DNA from: JAZMZS01 sp045120955
GTDB taxonomy: Bacteria > Bacillota > Clostridia > Oscillospirales > CAG-272
Direction of reading: 5' to 3'
Length of the DNA: 20,228 bases
NCBI GenBank assembly: GCA_045120955.1
Contig: JBGVFH010000001.1
Location: 1-20,228, forward strand
Positions 13,014 through 20,228 of this stretch are shown here, piece by piece. Every line of letters begins with the position of its first letter. The stretch's first letter is position 1. The translations under genes were made by a program, and so were the position numbers. The notes beneath the pieces were generated by a model. It made no database searches, was not told the origin of the DNA, and saw only the letters and a program-made list of their open reading frames with translations.

Positions 13014-13760
13014 CTATTCGTTTTTTTCGAGCCTTGCGGCGGTGTTGAGGGCAATGCGCATCATATCGGTAAAGGAATTTTGCCGTTCGTCTGCGTTTGT
13101 GCTTTCGCCTGTAACAAGGCTGTCGGAGACGGTGTACATTGCAAGAGCTTTTTTGCCGGTGCGTGCCGCATTCATGTAAAGTGCGGCGCTTTCCATTTCT
13201 GTTGAAAGCACTCCCATTTTTGCCCATTTCAACGTGTTTTGAGGATTGTCGTTATAGAAGTGGTCGGAGGTGAGAATGTTTCCGATGTGGTATCTGACAC
13301 CTAATTTCTCGGTTTCTTCTACTGCCGTTTTGAGCATGCCGAAGTCCGCTATAGGGGCAAAATTTCCCTCAAGCTCGTATTGTGCGGCAAAATTTGAGTT
13401 TGTGCAGGCTCCCATTGCAAGTATGATGTCTCTGACCTTTACTTTTTCCGTGAGGGCGCCTGTTGTGCCTATTCTGATGATGCGCTCGATTCCGAAAAAG
13501 TTATAAAGCTCGTATGCATATATGCCCATCGACGGCATACCCATGCCGCTTGCGAAAACAGTAAGCTTGCATCCATCGTACTCTCCCGTGTATCCGAGTA
13601 TTCCTCTTACCTCGTTGATGCACACGGGGTCTTTTAGAAAGTTCTGTGCAATAAATTTCGCTCTGAGCGGGTCCCCGGGCATCAGCACGGTACGTGCAAA
13701 ATCTTCGGGCGATGCCTTTATGTGAGGGGTGGGATATGGCTTGGCTTGGTTATTATTCAT
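13014..13760 (-). CDS. deoD: Purine nucleoside phosphorylase, DeoD type
   Basis: The 248-residue enzyme splits purine (deoxy)nucleosides with phosphate into base and (deoxy)ribose 1-phosphate for salvage. Hexameric DeoD-type features are MPGDPLRA (27-34) and RIGTTG (96-101) for phosphate binding, STEMESAALY (186-195) for ribose, and VSDS (211-214) whose aspartate contacts the purine, with ERQNSF (225-230) carrying the partner arginine. The frame is open upstream to 13895, but AAAGGAGG directly ahead of ATG 13760 fixes the start. It stands alone on the minus strand, divergent from the citrate synthase gene, with its own promoter at 13801-13829. No phosphopentomutase or other salvage gene is nearby. 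Confidence 0.95.
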   Translation of the reverse strand: MNNNQAKPYPTPHIKASPEDFARTVLMPGDPLRAKFIAQNFLKDPVCINEVRGILGYTGEYDGCKLTVFASGMGMPSMGIYAYELYNFFGIERIIRIGTTGALTEKVKVRDIILAMGACTNSNFAAQYELEGNFAPIADFGMLKTAVEETEKLGVRYHIGNILTSDHFYNDNPQNTLKWAKMGVLSTEMESAALYMNAARTGKKALAMYTVSDSLVTGESTNADERQNSFTDMMRIALNTAARLEKNE

Positions 13761-13800
13761 AGGTATACCTCCTTTGGTATATTGCTTTTTATGCATATAT

Positions 13801-13829
13801 ATTTTACCACAGAACGGCGGATAAATCAA
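13801..13829 (-). promoter_or_regulatory. Promoter of deoD
   Basis: On the minus strand TTGATT (plus-strand 13824-13829), a 17-nt spacer and TAAAAT (plus-strand 13801-13806), 4 of 6 and 5 of 6 matches, about 40 nt before the start codon. Confidence 0.6.
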
Positions 13830-13942
13830 CAAATATGTATCACAATGCCAAAGGCGCTTAATGTTAATGACGATCTGCAAGATTTGCGAGCGCAAAAATG
13901 CATAAAAAGCATTATTTATTACTTAAAAACTTGCATTTGTAG

Positions 13943-13970
13943 AAAATAATGCGAAAATTTGCATTATTTT
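13943..13970. promoter_or_regulatory. Operator-like 10-bp inverted repeat
   Basis: AAAATAATGC and GCATTATTTT are exact reverse complements with an 8-nt centre. The repeat ends 23 bp before the -35 box of the citrate synthase promoter, a usual place for an activator or repressor. No T-run follows as in a terminator. Confidence 0.6.
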
Positions 13971-13993
13971 GGAATAAAAAATTTCAAAATGCA

Positions 13994-14022
13994 TTGACAA
14001 TCAGCATATTGATTGTTATAAT
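13994..14022 (+). promoter_or_regulatory. Promoter of Re-citrate synthase
   Basis: TTGACA (13994-13999), a 17-nt spacer and TATAAT (14017-14022): a perfect sigma-A consensus 45 nt before the start codon. Confidence 0.9.
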
Positions 14023-14067
14023 TTAGTCTATATAATAAAATTATGAATAAAAGGGGCTTATAATATT

Positions 14068-15459
14068 ATGCTTGAAATGTCAAAGAAAACCAACCTGCTC
14101 GAGCAAGGCTTGTATAAATACGAGCTTCAGGATGTAACTGAGCCGAACCTTTACCGTGATATATATACTTATGAAGAGGTACCGAAGGTTGCGTTTAACC
14201 AGCGCAGAGTTCCTATGAATATGCCTGATGAAATATGGATAACCGACACCTCCTTTCGTGACGGTATGCAGTCACGCTCTGCGTATACCGCTGAGCAGAT
14301 AGTCGACCTTTTTAAGATGCTCGCACGTCTCGGAGGACCGAAGGGCCTTATCAGACAGACGGAGTTTTTTGTATACAGCGAAAACGACCGAAAAGCTATA
14401 GAAAAATGTCAGGCGCTGGGCTATAAATTCCCTGAGATAACAACATGGATAAGAGCGTCTCTTGAGGATTTTAAGCTTGTAAAGGATCTCGGTATCAAAG
14501 AAACGGGAATTCTTGTTTCATGCTCAGACTATCATATTTTCAAAAAGCTCGGCAAGACAAGAAAACAGGCGATGGAGCAGTATCTTAAGACGATATCTGC
14601 CGCACTTGAGCTCGGTATTCGCCCGAGATGCCACTTTGAGGATATAACGAGAGCGGACTTTTACGGCTTTGTCGTTCCTTTTGTAAATGAAATTCAAAAG
14701 CTCTCCGAACAGGCAGGCATCCCCGTAAAGATACGTGCGGGCGATACGATGGGCTACGGCGTATCTCACCCCGGTGTTGCGCTTCCGAGAAGTGTGCCGG
14801 GTATCATATACGGTCTTCAGCATTATTCCGGTGTTCCGAGCGCTATGCTTGAATGGCACGGTCACAATGACTTTTATAAGGCTGTGTCAAACGCATCTAC
14901 TGCTTGGCTCTACGGTGCAAGCGCAGTCAACTGCTCTATGCTCGGCATAGGTGAGCGTACCGGTAACATTCCGCTTGAGGCTATGGTGTTCGAGTATGCA
15001 TCTCTTCGCGGTACGCTTGACGGCATGGACACAACTGCAATTACGGATATTGCCGAATATTTTAGATTGAATATGGGCTATGACATTCCTCCACAGACTC
15101 CTTTTGTCGGTGAAAACTTTAACGTTACCCGTGCGGGCATCCATGCCGACGGAATGATGAAGGACGATGAGATATACAACATCTTTAACACCGAAAAGAT
15201 ACTCAACCGCCCTGCGGGTGTTACGGTTTCTTCGACAAGCGGTCTTGCGGGAATAGCATATTGGTTCAATCACCACTTCAAGCTTGATGATGCTGACCGC
15301 GTGAGCAAAAACGACGAGGTCGTGGTCCACATAAAAGAGTGGGTAGATGCTCAGTATGCGGCAGGCAGACAGACTTCTATCTCAAACTCCGAGCTTGAGC
15401 ATCTGGCGGTAGAATATATGATAACGAACAATCATCTGCACAAGGATAAGATAAAATAA
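14068..15459 (+). CDS. Re-type citrate synthase (homocitrate synthase-like)
   Basis: The 463-residue protein is a member of the HMGL-like/DRE-TIM aldolase family that includes isopropylmalate and homocitrate synthases. It has DTSFRDGMQ (60-68) with the metal-binding aspartate, HFEDITRADF (189-198), the metal histidines in EWHGHND (262-268) and GIGERTGN (293-300). The neighbours, aconitase and isocitrate dehydrogenase, and the known Clostridium kluyveri enzyme indicate Re-face citrate synthesis from acetyl-CoA and oxaloacetate rather than homocitrate or isopropylmalate formation. ATG 14068 is the first start after the promoter; a GGGG stretch lies about 13 nt ahead, so the ribosome site is not ideal. 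The gene supplies the oxidative branch to 2-oxoglutarate and glutamate in an organism without a full TCA cycle. Homocitrate synthase is the main alternative. Confidence 0.85.
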   Translation: MLEMSKKTNLLEQGLYKYELQDVTEPNLYRDIYTYEEVPKVAFNQRRVPMNMPDEIWITDTSFRDGMQSRSAYTAEQIVDLFKMLARLGGPKGLIRQTEFFVYSENDRKAIEKCQALGYKFPEITTWIRASLEDFKLVKDLGIKETGILVSCSDYHIFKKLGKTRKQAMEQYLKTISAALELGIRPRCHFEDITRADFYGFVVPFVNEIQKLSEQAGIPVKIRAGDTMGYGVSHPGVALPRSVPGIIYGLQHYSGVPSAMLEWHGHNDFYKAVSNASTAWLYGASAVNCSMLGIGERTGNIPLEAMVFEYASLRGTLDGMDTTAITDIAEYFRLNMGYDIPPQTPFVGENFNVTRAGIHADGMMKDDEIYNIFNTEKILNRPAGVTVSSTSGLAGIAYWFNHHFKLDDADRVSKNDEVVVHIKEWVDAQYAAGRQTSISNSELEHLAVEYMITNNHLHKDKIK

Positions 15460-15515
15460 TATATCTCTGTTTATCATTTTTTGCGGCGAATATTTATATA
15501 ATTCGAAAAGCGCAC

Positions 15516-15544
15516 TTGAAATATGTGCTTGTTCGGTATATAAT
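15516..15544 (+). promoter_or_regulatory. Second promoter, in front of aconitase
   Basis: TTGAAA (15516-15521), a 17-nt spacer and TATAAT (15539-15544), 5 of 6 and 6 of 6 matches, in the 151-bp gap after the citrate synthase. The palindrome CGGTAT (15534-15539) with ATACCG (15546-15551) encloses the -10 box and may be an operator. Aconitase and isocitrate dehydrogenase can thus be expressed separately from the synthase. Confidence 0.75.
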
Positions 15545-15610
15545 AATACCGTTATGCATTTATGTAAAATAAATAAGAGATTAGCGCAGTTTACTGCATA
15601 AGGAGAAAAA

Positions 15611-17536
15611 ATGGGACTTACCATAGCACAAAAAATAATAAAAGCGCATCTTCTTGAGGGAGAGATGAAGGCAGGGAGCGAGATCGCTCTGCGTATCGAT
15701 CAGACCCTTACTCAGGATGCGACCGGAACTATGGCTTATCTTGAATTTGAGGCGATAGGTATTCCGAGAGTACGCACGGAGCTTTCTGTTGCATACATAG
15801 ATCACAACACGCTCCAGTCGGGCTTTGAGAATGCGGACGACCACAGATATATCCAGTCTGTAGCTAAAAAGCACGGTATACGCTTTTCACGTCCGGGCAA
15901 CGGCATATGCCATCAGGTTCATCTTGAGCGCTTTGGCATTCCCGGAAAAACTCTTATCGGCTCTGACAGCCACACACCTACAGGCGGCGGTATCGGTATG
16001 CTCGCTTTCGGTGCGGGCGGTCTTGATGTTGCCGTTGCGATGGGCGGCGGTGCTTATTACATCACTATGCCCAAAATGTATAAGGTAAACCTTACAGGCA
16101 AGCTTTCTCCTTGGGTCTCTGCCAAGGATATCAGCCTTGAGATACTTCGCATCCTGTCTGTTAAGGGCGGTGTGGGCGCTATCATCGAATGGGGCGGAGA
16201 GGGCATAAAGAACCTTACCGTTCCGCAGAGAGCTACCATTACCAACATGGGTACGGAGCTTGGCGCTACTACGTCTATATTCCCCTCGGACGAGGTAACA
16301 TACGAATTTCTCAAAGCGCAGGGAAGAGAGGCGGACTACGTTCCGCTGTGCTCGGATGCGGATGCTGAGTACGACAGAATAATCGACATTGATCTGTCAG
16401 AGCTTGAGCCGCTTCTTGCTTGCCCTCATTCTCCAGATAATATAAAGAAAGCAAGCGAGCTTTCCGACATAAAGGTCACTCAGGTATGCATCGGCTCTTG
16501 CACCAACTCTTCTCTTGCCGATATGCTCAGAGTTGCCGCAATTCTCAAGGGCAAGACCATATCTCCCGATGTCAGCCTTTCCGTTTCACCCGGATCAAAG
16601 CAGGTGCTGACGATGCTCTCCGAGTGCGGCGCACTCTCCGATATTATTGCGGCAGGTGCCCGTGTGCTTGAATGCGCTTGCGGTCCTTGCATCGGAATGG
16701 GCTTTTCACCTAACAGCGCAGGCGTATCTCTGAGAACCTTTAACCGCAACTTCCTCGGACGCAGCGGTACGGCTGACGCTCAGGTTTATCTCGTATCTCC
16801 CGAGCTTGCGGCGGCAAGTGCTGTAACAGGTCATATAACAGACCCGAGAACGCTCGGAGATTATCCCGAGATCGTAATTCCTACGAGCTTTAAGATAGAT
16901 GACAGTGCGGTACTGATGCCCGCTTCAGAGGAGGAGGCTGCAGATGTTGAGATACTCCGCGGTCCGAACATAAAGGAATTTCCGCAGACATATCCGCTCG
17001 AGGATACTATAGATGCTCCGCTTTTGCTCAAGGTCGGAGACAACATCACGACAGACCACATCATGCCTGCGGGCGCAAAGATCCTTCCTTACCGTTCGAA
17101 CATTCCGTTCCTTTCACAGTTCTGCTTCGGCGTTTGCGACAAGACCTTCCCCGACAGAGCAAAGCAAGCAGGCAAGTGCATAATAGTGGGCGGTTCCAAC
17201 TACGGTCAGGGCTCATCAAGAGAACACGCAGCGCTCGTTCCGCTTTATCTCGGAGTTAAGGCTGTTGTAGTTAAGTCCTTTGCGAGAATTCACGTTGCAA
17301 ACCTTATAAATGCGGGAATACTTCCTCTTACCTTCAAAAATGCCGATGATTATGACAGAATAAACGAGGGTGACGCTCTTGAGATCTCCGGAATTTACAA
17401 GGCGTTTGAGAGCGGTATTGCTACTCTGACAGACAAGACTACGGGTGAGAGCTTTGAGCTTGTATGTGATTTTTCGGAGCGCCAGAGAGATATTCTGCTC
17501 GCAGGCGGACTTCTTAAATATACAAAAGGCAACTAA
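15611..17536 (+). CDS. acn: Aconitate hydratase
   Basis: The 641-residue [4Fe-4S] enzyme interconverts citrate and isocitrate. It has SDSHTPTGGGIG (118-129), the cluster ligands C297 in GSCTNS (295-300) and C357 and C360 in CACGPC (355-360), and the swivel-domain motif GSNYGQGSSREHA (528-540). It is much shorter than the roughly 890-residue AcnA and matches the compact single-chain aconitase of Clostridia and related anaerobes. Isopropylmalate isomerase is excluded by the fused swivel domain and the context. AAGGAG precedes ATG 15611. It follows the Re-citrate synthase and is 19 nt before the dehydrogenase gene, so it is co-transcribed with the latter. Confidence 0.95.
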   Translation: MGLTIAQKIIKAHLLEGEMKAGSEIALRIDQTLTQDATGTMAYLEFEAIGIPRVRTELSVAYIDHNTLQSGFENADDHRYIQSVAKKHGIRFSRPGNGICHQVHLERFGIPGKTLIGSDSHTPTGGGIGMLAFGAGGLDVAVAMGGGAYYITMPKMYKVNLTGKLSPWVSAKDISLEILRILSVKGGVGAIIEWGGEGIKNLTVPQRATITNMGTELGATTSIFPSDEVTYEFLKAQGREADYVPLCSDADAEYDRIIDIDLSELEPLLACPHSPDNIKKASELSDIKVTQVCIGSCTNSSLADMLRVAAILKGKTISPDVSLSVSPGSKQVLTMLSECGALSDIIAAGARVLECACGPCIGMGFSPNSAGVSLRTFNRNFLGRSGTADAQVYLVSPELAAASAVTGHITDPRTLGDYPEIVIPTSFKIDDSAVLMPASEEEAADVEILRGPNIKEFPQTYPLEDTIDAPLLLKVGDNITTDHIMPAGAKILPYRSNIPFLSQFCFGVCDKTFPDRAKQAGKCIIVGGSNYGQGSSREHAALVPLYLGVKAVVVKSFARIHVANLINAGILPLTFKNADDYDRINEGDALEISGIYKAFESGIATLTDKTTGESFELVCDFSERQRDILLAGGLLKYTKGN

Positions 17537-17555
17537 AAAATAAAGGACTGAAAAA

Positions 17556-18722
17556 ATGAACAACGAACAGTACATAAAAGAAGCCACTGAAAAATTCGAG
17601 GCTATTGTCCGTGAGCAGCTCGAGCGTGCCGAAAAGATGAAGAATGCGGCACCGGCAAATGATTTTTCGAAGATGGATAAGATCATTATCGGCACCTGCG
17701 GCGGTGACGGAATAGGTCCGATAATCACTGAATGGGCAAAGAAGATTCTTGAGACTCTTCTCAAAAACGAAATAGAGAGCGGCAAGGTAGAGATAAAAGA
17801 CATTGAGGGCCTTACACTCGAAAACCGCTTTGCTTGCGGTCAGAGCGTGCCTGACGATGTTCTCGCTGCAATAAAGGAGTGCCATGTCCTGCTGAAAGGT
17901 CCCACTACCACTCCGAAGGGAGGCACCGGCGGAAAAGACCTCGAGAGCGCAAACGTTACACTGCGCCGTGAGCTTGATCTGTATTCAAACGTGCGCCCCG
18001 TATGCGTACCCGAGCTTGGTATCGACTGGACGTTCTACCGTGAGAACACCGAGGGCGAGTATGTTCTCGGAAGCAGAGGCGTTGAAATTCCCGATATGCT
18101 CAGCTGTGACTTTAAGGTTACGACTGATGCGGGTACAGAGAGAATTGCAAGAGCGGCATTCGAGTTTGCGAAAAACAACGGCAAAACCAACGTCGCTATC
18201 GTTACAAAAGCAAATATCATGAAGAAGACCGACGGAAAATTCTCACGCATCTGTCATCAGGTAGCGCAGGAATATCCGGGTATTGAGGTCGAGGATTGGT
18301 ACATAGACATCATGGCGGCAAACCTTGTTAATCCTGCCATTCGCTCAAAATTCCAGGTGTTCATCCTTCCGAATCTATACGGCGATATCATTACCGACGA
18401 GGCTGCTCAGATACAGGGCGGCGTAGGAACTGCGGGAAGTGCGAACACGGGCGACAGATACGCTATGTTTGAGGCAATTCACGGTTCCGCTCCGAGAATG
18501 ATAGAGGAGGGAATAGGCGGATATGCCAACCCATCGAGCATTATTAAGGCAGCTGAGATGCTTTTGCGTCATATAGGCATGGCTGACAAGGCTGACAAGC
18601 TCGCAAAGGCTATGGAGATATGCACGGCTGACGGTGCAAAGTACAAGGTTACAGGTGAGCGTGACGGCGCTACCTGTGCAGAATTCGGTCAGTATGTAAT
18701 AGACACTCTTTGCACGCTTTGA
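17556..18722 (+). CDS. icd: Isocitrate dehydrogenase
   Basis: The 388-residue enzyme of the isocitrate/isopropylmalate dehydrogenase family oxidises isocitrate to 2-oxoglutarate and CO2. It has GDGIGP (50-55), the isocitrate-binding stretch SANVTLRRELDLYSNVRP (131-148) with S131, N133 and R137, Y161, K218, the metal-site NLYGDIITDEAA (273-284) and HGSAP (309-313). The first 40 or so residues form a charged, probably helical extension ahead of the core. The residue after SAP is Arg314 rather than the Asp common in NAD-dependent enzymes, so NADP use is somewhat more likely, but this is uncertain. It ends the cluster and is followed by a terminator; its product feeds glutamate synthesis. Confidence 0.92.
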   Translation: MNNEQYIKEATEKFEAIVREQLERAEKMKNAAPANDFSKMDKIIIGTCGGDGIGPIITEWAKKILETLLKNEIESGKVEIKDIEGLTLENRFACGQSVPDDVLAAIKECHVLLKGPTTTPKGGTGGKDLESANVTLRRELDLYSNVRPVCVPELGIDWTFYRENTEGEYVLGSRGVEIPDMLSCDFKVTTDAGTERIARAAFEFAKNNGKTNVAIVTKANIMKKTDGKFSRICHQVAQEYPGIEVEDWYIDIMAANLVNPAIRSKFQVFILPNLYGDIITDEAAQIQGGVGTAGSANTGDRYAMFEAIHGSAPRMIEEGIGGYANPSSIIKAAEMLLRHIGMADKADKLAKAMEICTADGAKYKVTGERDGATCAEFGQYVIDTLCTL

Positions 18723-18766
18723 GCTTGTTCAAAGCAGCTAAGACATACACTGAGAATATTTAAAAG

Positions 18767-18803
18767 AAAACCGATAGAGTCCGAGAAAGGCTCTATCGGT
18801 TTT
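18767..18803 (+). terminator. Terminator of the citrate/aconitase/IDH cluster
   Basis: AAAACCGATAGAG (18767-18779) and CTCTATCGGTTTT (18791-18803) form a 13-bp perfect stem with an 11-nt loop and a terminal T-run. Confidence 0.9.
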
Positions 18804-18876
18804 GTTGCTTTATGGTGATTATGTCAAAAAACACATACAAACAGTGATAATTGCAATAAATTTGAGCAAAATTGCA

Positions 18877-18905
18877 TAGAAACTGTTTCTGCTTTGCTTT
18901 ATAAT
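18877..18905 (+). promoter_or_regulatory. Candidate promoter of the surface protein gene
   Basis: TAGAAA (18877-18882, 4 of 6), a 17-nt spacer and TATAAT (18900-18905). AGAAAC (18878-18883) and GTTTCT (18885-18890) form a palindrome over the -35 box, a possible operator. Confidence 0.5.
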
Positions 18906-18961
18906 ATAAATGCAATCATATTTAGCACAGATGTTTGCAAATAAAAAATTGGAGGAAAGAA

Positions 18962-19864
18962 ATGAAAAAGAAATTTATCTCAATTATCTTGGCAGCACTT
19001 ATGATAGTACCGTTCGGTATGCTTTCTGTTTCTGCTGACACAACAGTTCCGGCTGAGCCTAAGGTTACTGTAACAAACAAGTATTACATAGCATATGACG
19101 GAACCGGCGACGGCTTAAGCGCAGATAAACCTATGAGCTCAAAGGCCACAGCCGATGAAAACAGTGCTTGGGGTGAGCAAAAAATTCCTGCGCTTATAAA
19201 AGCAGGCGGCACCATTGTCATAGTTGGAAAAGGACATGCGGGTGCGAACATAACTCTTGCAACAGATACACCTATCTGCATTACCGGTGTTGACGGAGAG
19301 ACATCCTATATCAGCAAAAATGCTGACGGAACCTTCGATACAACAAATAATCCAGGACAGAAGGGTATGTTCATGACCGACGGAAAGACTATTACCTTTG
19401 CAGGTGATGTTATATTTGACAATACCGTTCTTCTCGGACGTAGAACCACAGCCGACACCTACAGCGTAGCAGGCACAGGCAAGCTTGTAATAAACGATAC
19501 CGTAAGTATAGTAGCGGGAACTGAAGGCAATCCTACTCCGAAGCTCAATGTAGAAGAGGGCGGCTACGCATACCTTCACGCTGTAGGCTTCTCAGCTTAC
19601 ACAGGAAAGGGAACTCTCGTTATTGACGAAGCTCTCAAGTCTCAGGTTGAGTCTCTTCTTGCAAATTACGAAGGTAATGTCGTATATGTAAAGGCAGCGG
19701 CTGATACGACAGACAGCACAACGACCGCAGGCAATACAACTACAACAGCTCCTACAGACAACCCCTCAACAGGTGATATGACAGTTGTATTCGCAGCTAT
19801 TGCAGCTCTCAGCGTTGCAGCTTGCATAAGTGTTGTTATCGTAAAGAAAGCAAAAGAAAACTGA
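18962..19864 (+). CDS. Surface protein with variant NPSTG sorting signal
   Basis: The 300-residue protein is exported and probably wall-anchored. A signal peptide (1-25, cleavage after VSA) is followed by a start YYIAYDGTGDGLSADKPM (40-57) like that of right-handed beta-helix proteins, then short repeated beta-strand-like runs to about residue 235, a Thr/Asp-rich linker (about 247-266), and at the C terminus NPSTGD (267-272), a hydrophobic span and a KKAKEN tail. The order motif, membrane span, basic tail is that of a sortase signal, with N-P-x-T-G instead of L-P-x-T-G. GGAGG is 6 nt ahead of ATG 18962; the frame is open further upstream without a ribosome site. The next gene starts with almost the same signal peptide, indicating tandem paralogues. 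The ligand is unknown and no sortase gene is in the window. Confidence 0.8.
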   Translation: MKKKFISIILAALMIVPFGMLSVSADTTVPAEPKVTVTNKYYIAYDGTGDGLSADKPMSSKATADENSAWGEQKIPALIKAGGTIVIVGKGHAGANITLATDTPICITGVDGETSYISKNADGTFDTTNNPGQKGMFMTDGKTITFAGDVIFDNTVLLGRRTTADTYSVAGTGKLVINDTVSIVAGTEGNPTPKLNVEEGGYAYLHAVGFSAYTGKGTLVIDEALKSQVESLLANYEGNVVYVKAAADTTDSTTTAGNTTTTAPTDNPSTGDMTVVFAAIAALSVAACISVVIVKKAKEN

Positions 19865-19906
19865 TCTTTTAGTTTTTGATAAACTTTTAAAACTGAACAG
19901 CATTGT

Positions 19907-19940
19907 AAAACCCCAATGGATCTTGGTCTGTTGGGGTTTT
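19907..19940 (+). terminator. Terminator of the surface protein gene
   Basis: AAAACCCCAA (19907-19916) and TTGGGGTTTT (19931-19940) form a 10-bp perfect stem with a T-run at its end. Confidence 0.85.
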
Positions 19941-20024
19941 GCATCAAATTCTGAGCAGCATTTGCGGCAAACTGCGTTTTGCTTTTGCACAATATTATAT
20001 GTGATAAATTTTGTAAATAAAAAA

Positions 20025-20052
20025 TTGTATCGACATTTGTGCAAATTATAAT
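20025..20052 (+). promoter_or_regulatory. Candidate promoter of the second surface protein gene
   Basis: TTGTAT (20025-20030, 4 of 6), a 16-nt spacer and TATAAT (20047-20052). The leader that follows is about 135 nt long and carries the stem TATCC-TTCG-GGATA (20147-20160), a stable UUCG tetraloop hairpin. Confidence 0.45.
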
Positions 20053-20194
20053 ATAAACAGCTAAATCAGGGAAAAAATGGTGTAAAAATTACATTATTTT
20101 TTGTATTGAAAAATGCACGCGGTAAATGTTAGCATATAAGTATAGATATCCTTCGGGATAATATAAAAACAAACATTCAAAGGGGGATGTTATT

Positions 20195-20228
20195 ATGAAA
20201 AAGAAATTTTTATCTCTGTTATTAGCGG
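20195..20228 (+). CDS. Start of a second exported protein (cut by window end)
   Basis: ATG 20195 follows an AGGGGG ribosome site and reads MKKKFLSLLLA before the window ends. It matches the first residues of the surface protein at 18962 (MKKKFISIILA) at 8 of 11 positions, with conservative changes at the others, so it is the start of a signal peptide and probably a paralogue. Nothing can be said about the mature protein. Confidence 0.7.
   Translation, partial: MKKKFLSLLLA

Larger units (their letters stand above)
13761..14067. promoter_or_regulatory. Divergent control region between deoD and Re-citrate synthase
   Basis: This 307-bp region holds the deoD promoter on the minus strand, the citrate synthase promoter on the plus strand and a cluster of palindromes between them: TTTGCG (13883-13888) with CGCAAA (13891-13896), and AAAATAATGC (13943-13952) with GCATTATTTT (13961-13970). 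A further GCATTATTT occurs at 13909-13917. The repeated GCATTATT element suggests a regulator site upstream of the citrate synthase promoter. Confidence 0.6.
19865..20194. other. Gene-free stretch between surface protein genes
   Basis: A 330-bp A+T-rich spacer. It contains a terminator, a candidate promoter and a leader of about 135 nt with a UUCG hairpin. The segment TTTGTAAATAAAAAATTG (20010-20026 region) closely resembles TTTGCAAATAAAAAATTG (18934-18951) upstream of the previous gene, supporting a shared origin of the two units. No gene is seen on either strand. Confidence 0.6.

Noticed and set aside
13761..13895. Upstream extension of DeoD by 45 residues
   Set aside because: DeoD proteins are about 235-250 residues long, and AAAGGAGG lies directly ahead of ATG 13760; the extension covers the promoter.
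16480..16749. Antisense frames inside the aconitase and other large genes
   Set aside because: They are shadows of conserved enzymes in other frames, with no ribosome sites or family features.

Overview
The window looks like chromosomal DNA of an anaerobic, Gram-positive, low-to-mid G+C member of the Clostridia, most likely an Oscillospiraceae/Ruminococcaceae-type gut bacterium. The grounds are strong Shine-Dalgarno sites (AGGAG/GGAGG), near-consensus sigma-A promoters with 17-nt spacers, a Re-citrate synthase/aconitase/isocitrate dehydrogenase cluster typical of Clostridia, a divergent-PAP2 (DUF212) protein, DegV, and sortase-type surface proteins. The genus is not determined. No rRNA, tRNA, CRISPR array or intact insertion sequence was seen.

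Region 1 (1-1985) is accessory in character. It holds two strong palindromes (40-69 and 91-131), a small XRE repressor (267-578) whose usual ImmA/IrrE-like partner survives only as a 23-codon stub (582-653), and a tocopherol cyclase-family protein on the minus strand (795-1676). Several hairpins and terminators surround these genes.

Region 2 (1987-7500, mostly minus strand) carries a trkA-trkH potassium uptake operon with its own promoter and a leader of about 125 nt. Upstream is a PAS-domain gene behind a deletion scar: a methyltransferase gene cut just after its SAM-binding motif I is joined in frame, through one TAG codon, to the C-terminal end of a RibD/DHFR-like reductase. The methyltransferase promoter now reads into the PAS gene. 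Then come degV (fatty-acid binding) and a marR-type regulator with a consensus promoter and an operator-like palindrome at the predicted start of transcription.

Region 3 (7500-11044, plus strand) has an XRE-type relic, a DUF212 membrane protein, an FAD oxidoreductase with a C-terminal Rieske cluster of the cytochrome-bc type, and the yceD-rpmF pair with a perfect-consensus promoter and an 18-bp terminator stem.

Region 4 (11045-12871) is an A+T-rich island: a good promoter, a 44-residue peptide ORF, a probable remnant of a secreted protein with a pre-peptidase C-terminal-like domain, and an exported protein of unknown function. It is closed by a 22-bp perfect bidirectional terminator.

Region 5 (13014-18803) has deoD on the minus strand, divergent from a cluster of Re-type citrate synthase, aconitase and isocitrate dehydrogenase. 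Together these three make 2-oxoglutarate, hence glutamate, from acetyl-CoA and oxaloacetate. There are consensus promoters in front of the synthase and again in front of the aconitase, both near palindromes.

Region 6 (18804-end) starts a family of exported surface proteins. The first has a signal peptide, a beta-helix-like body, a Thr-rich linker and an NPSTG sorting signal. The second begins with a nearly identical signal peptide and runs off the window.
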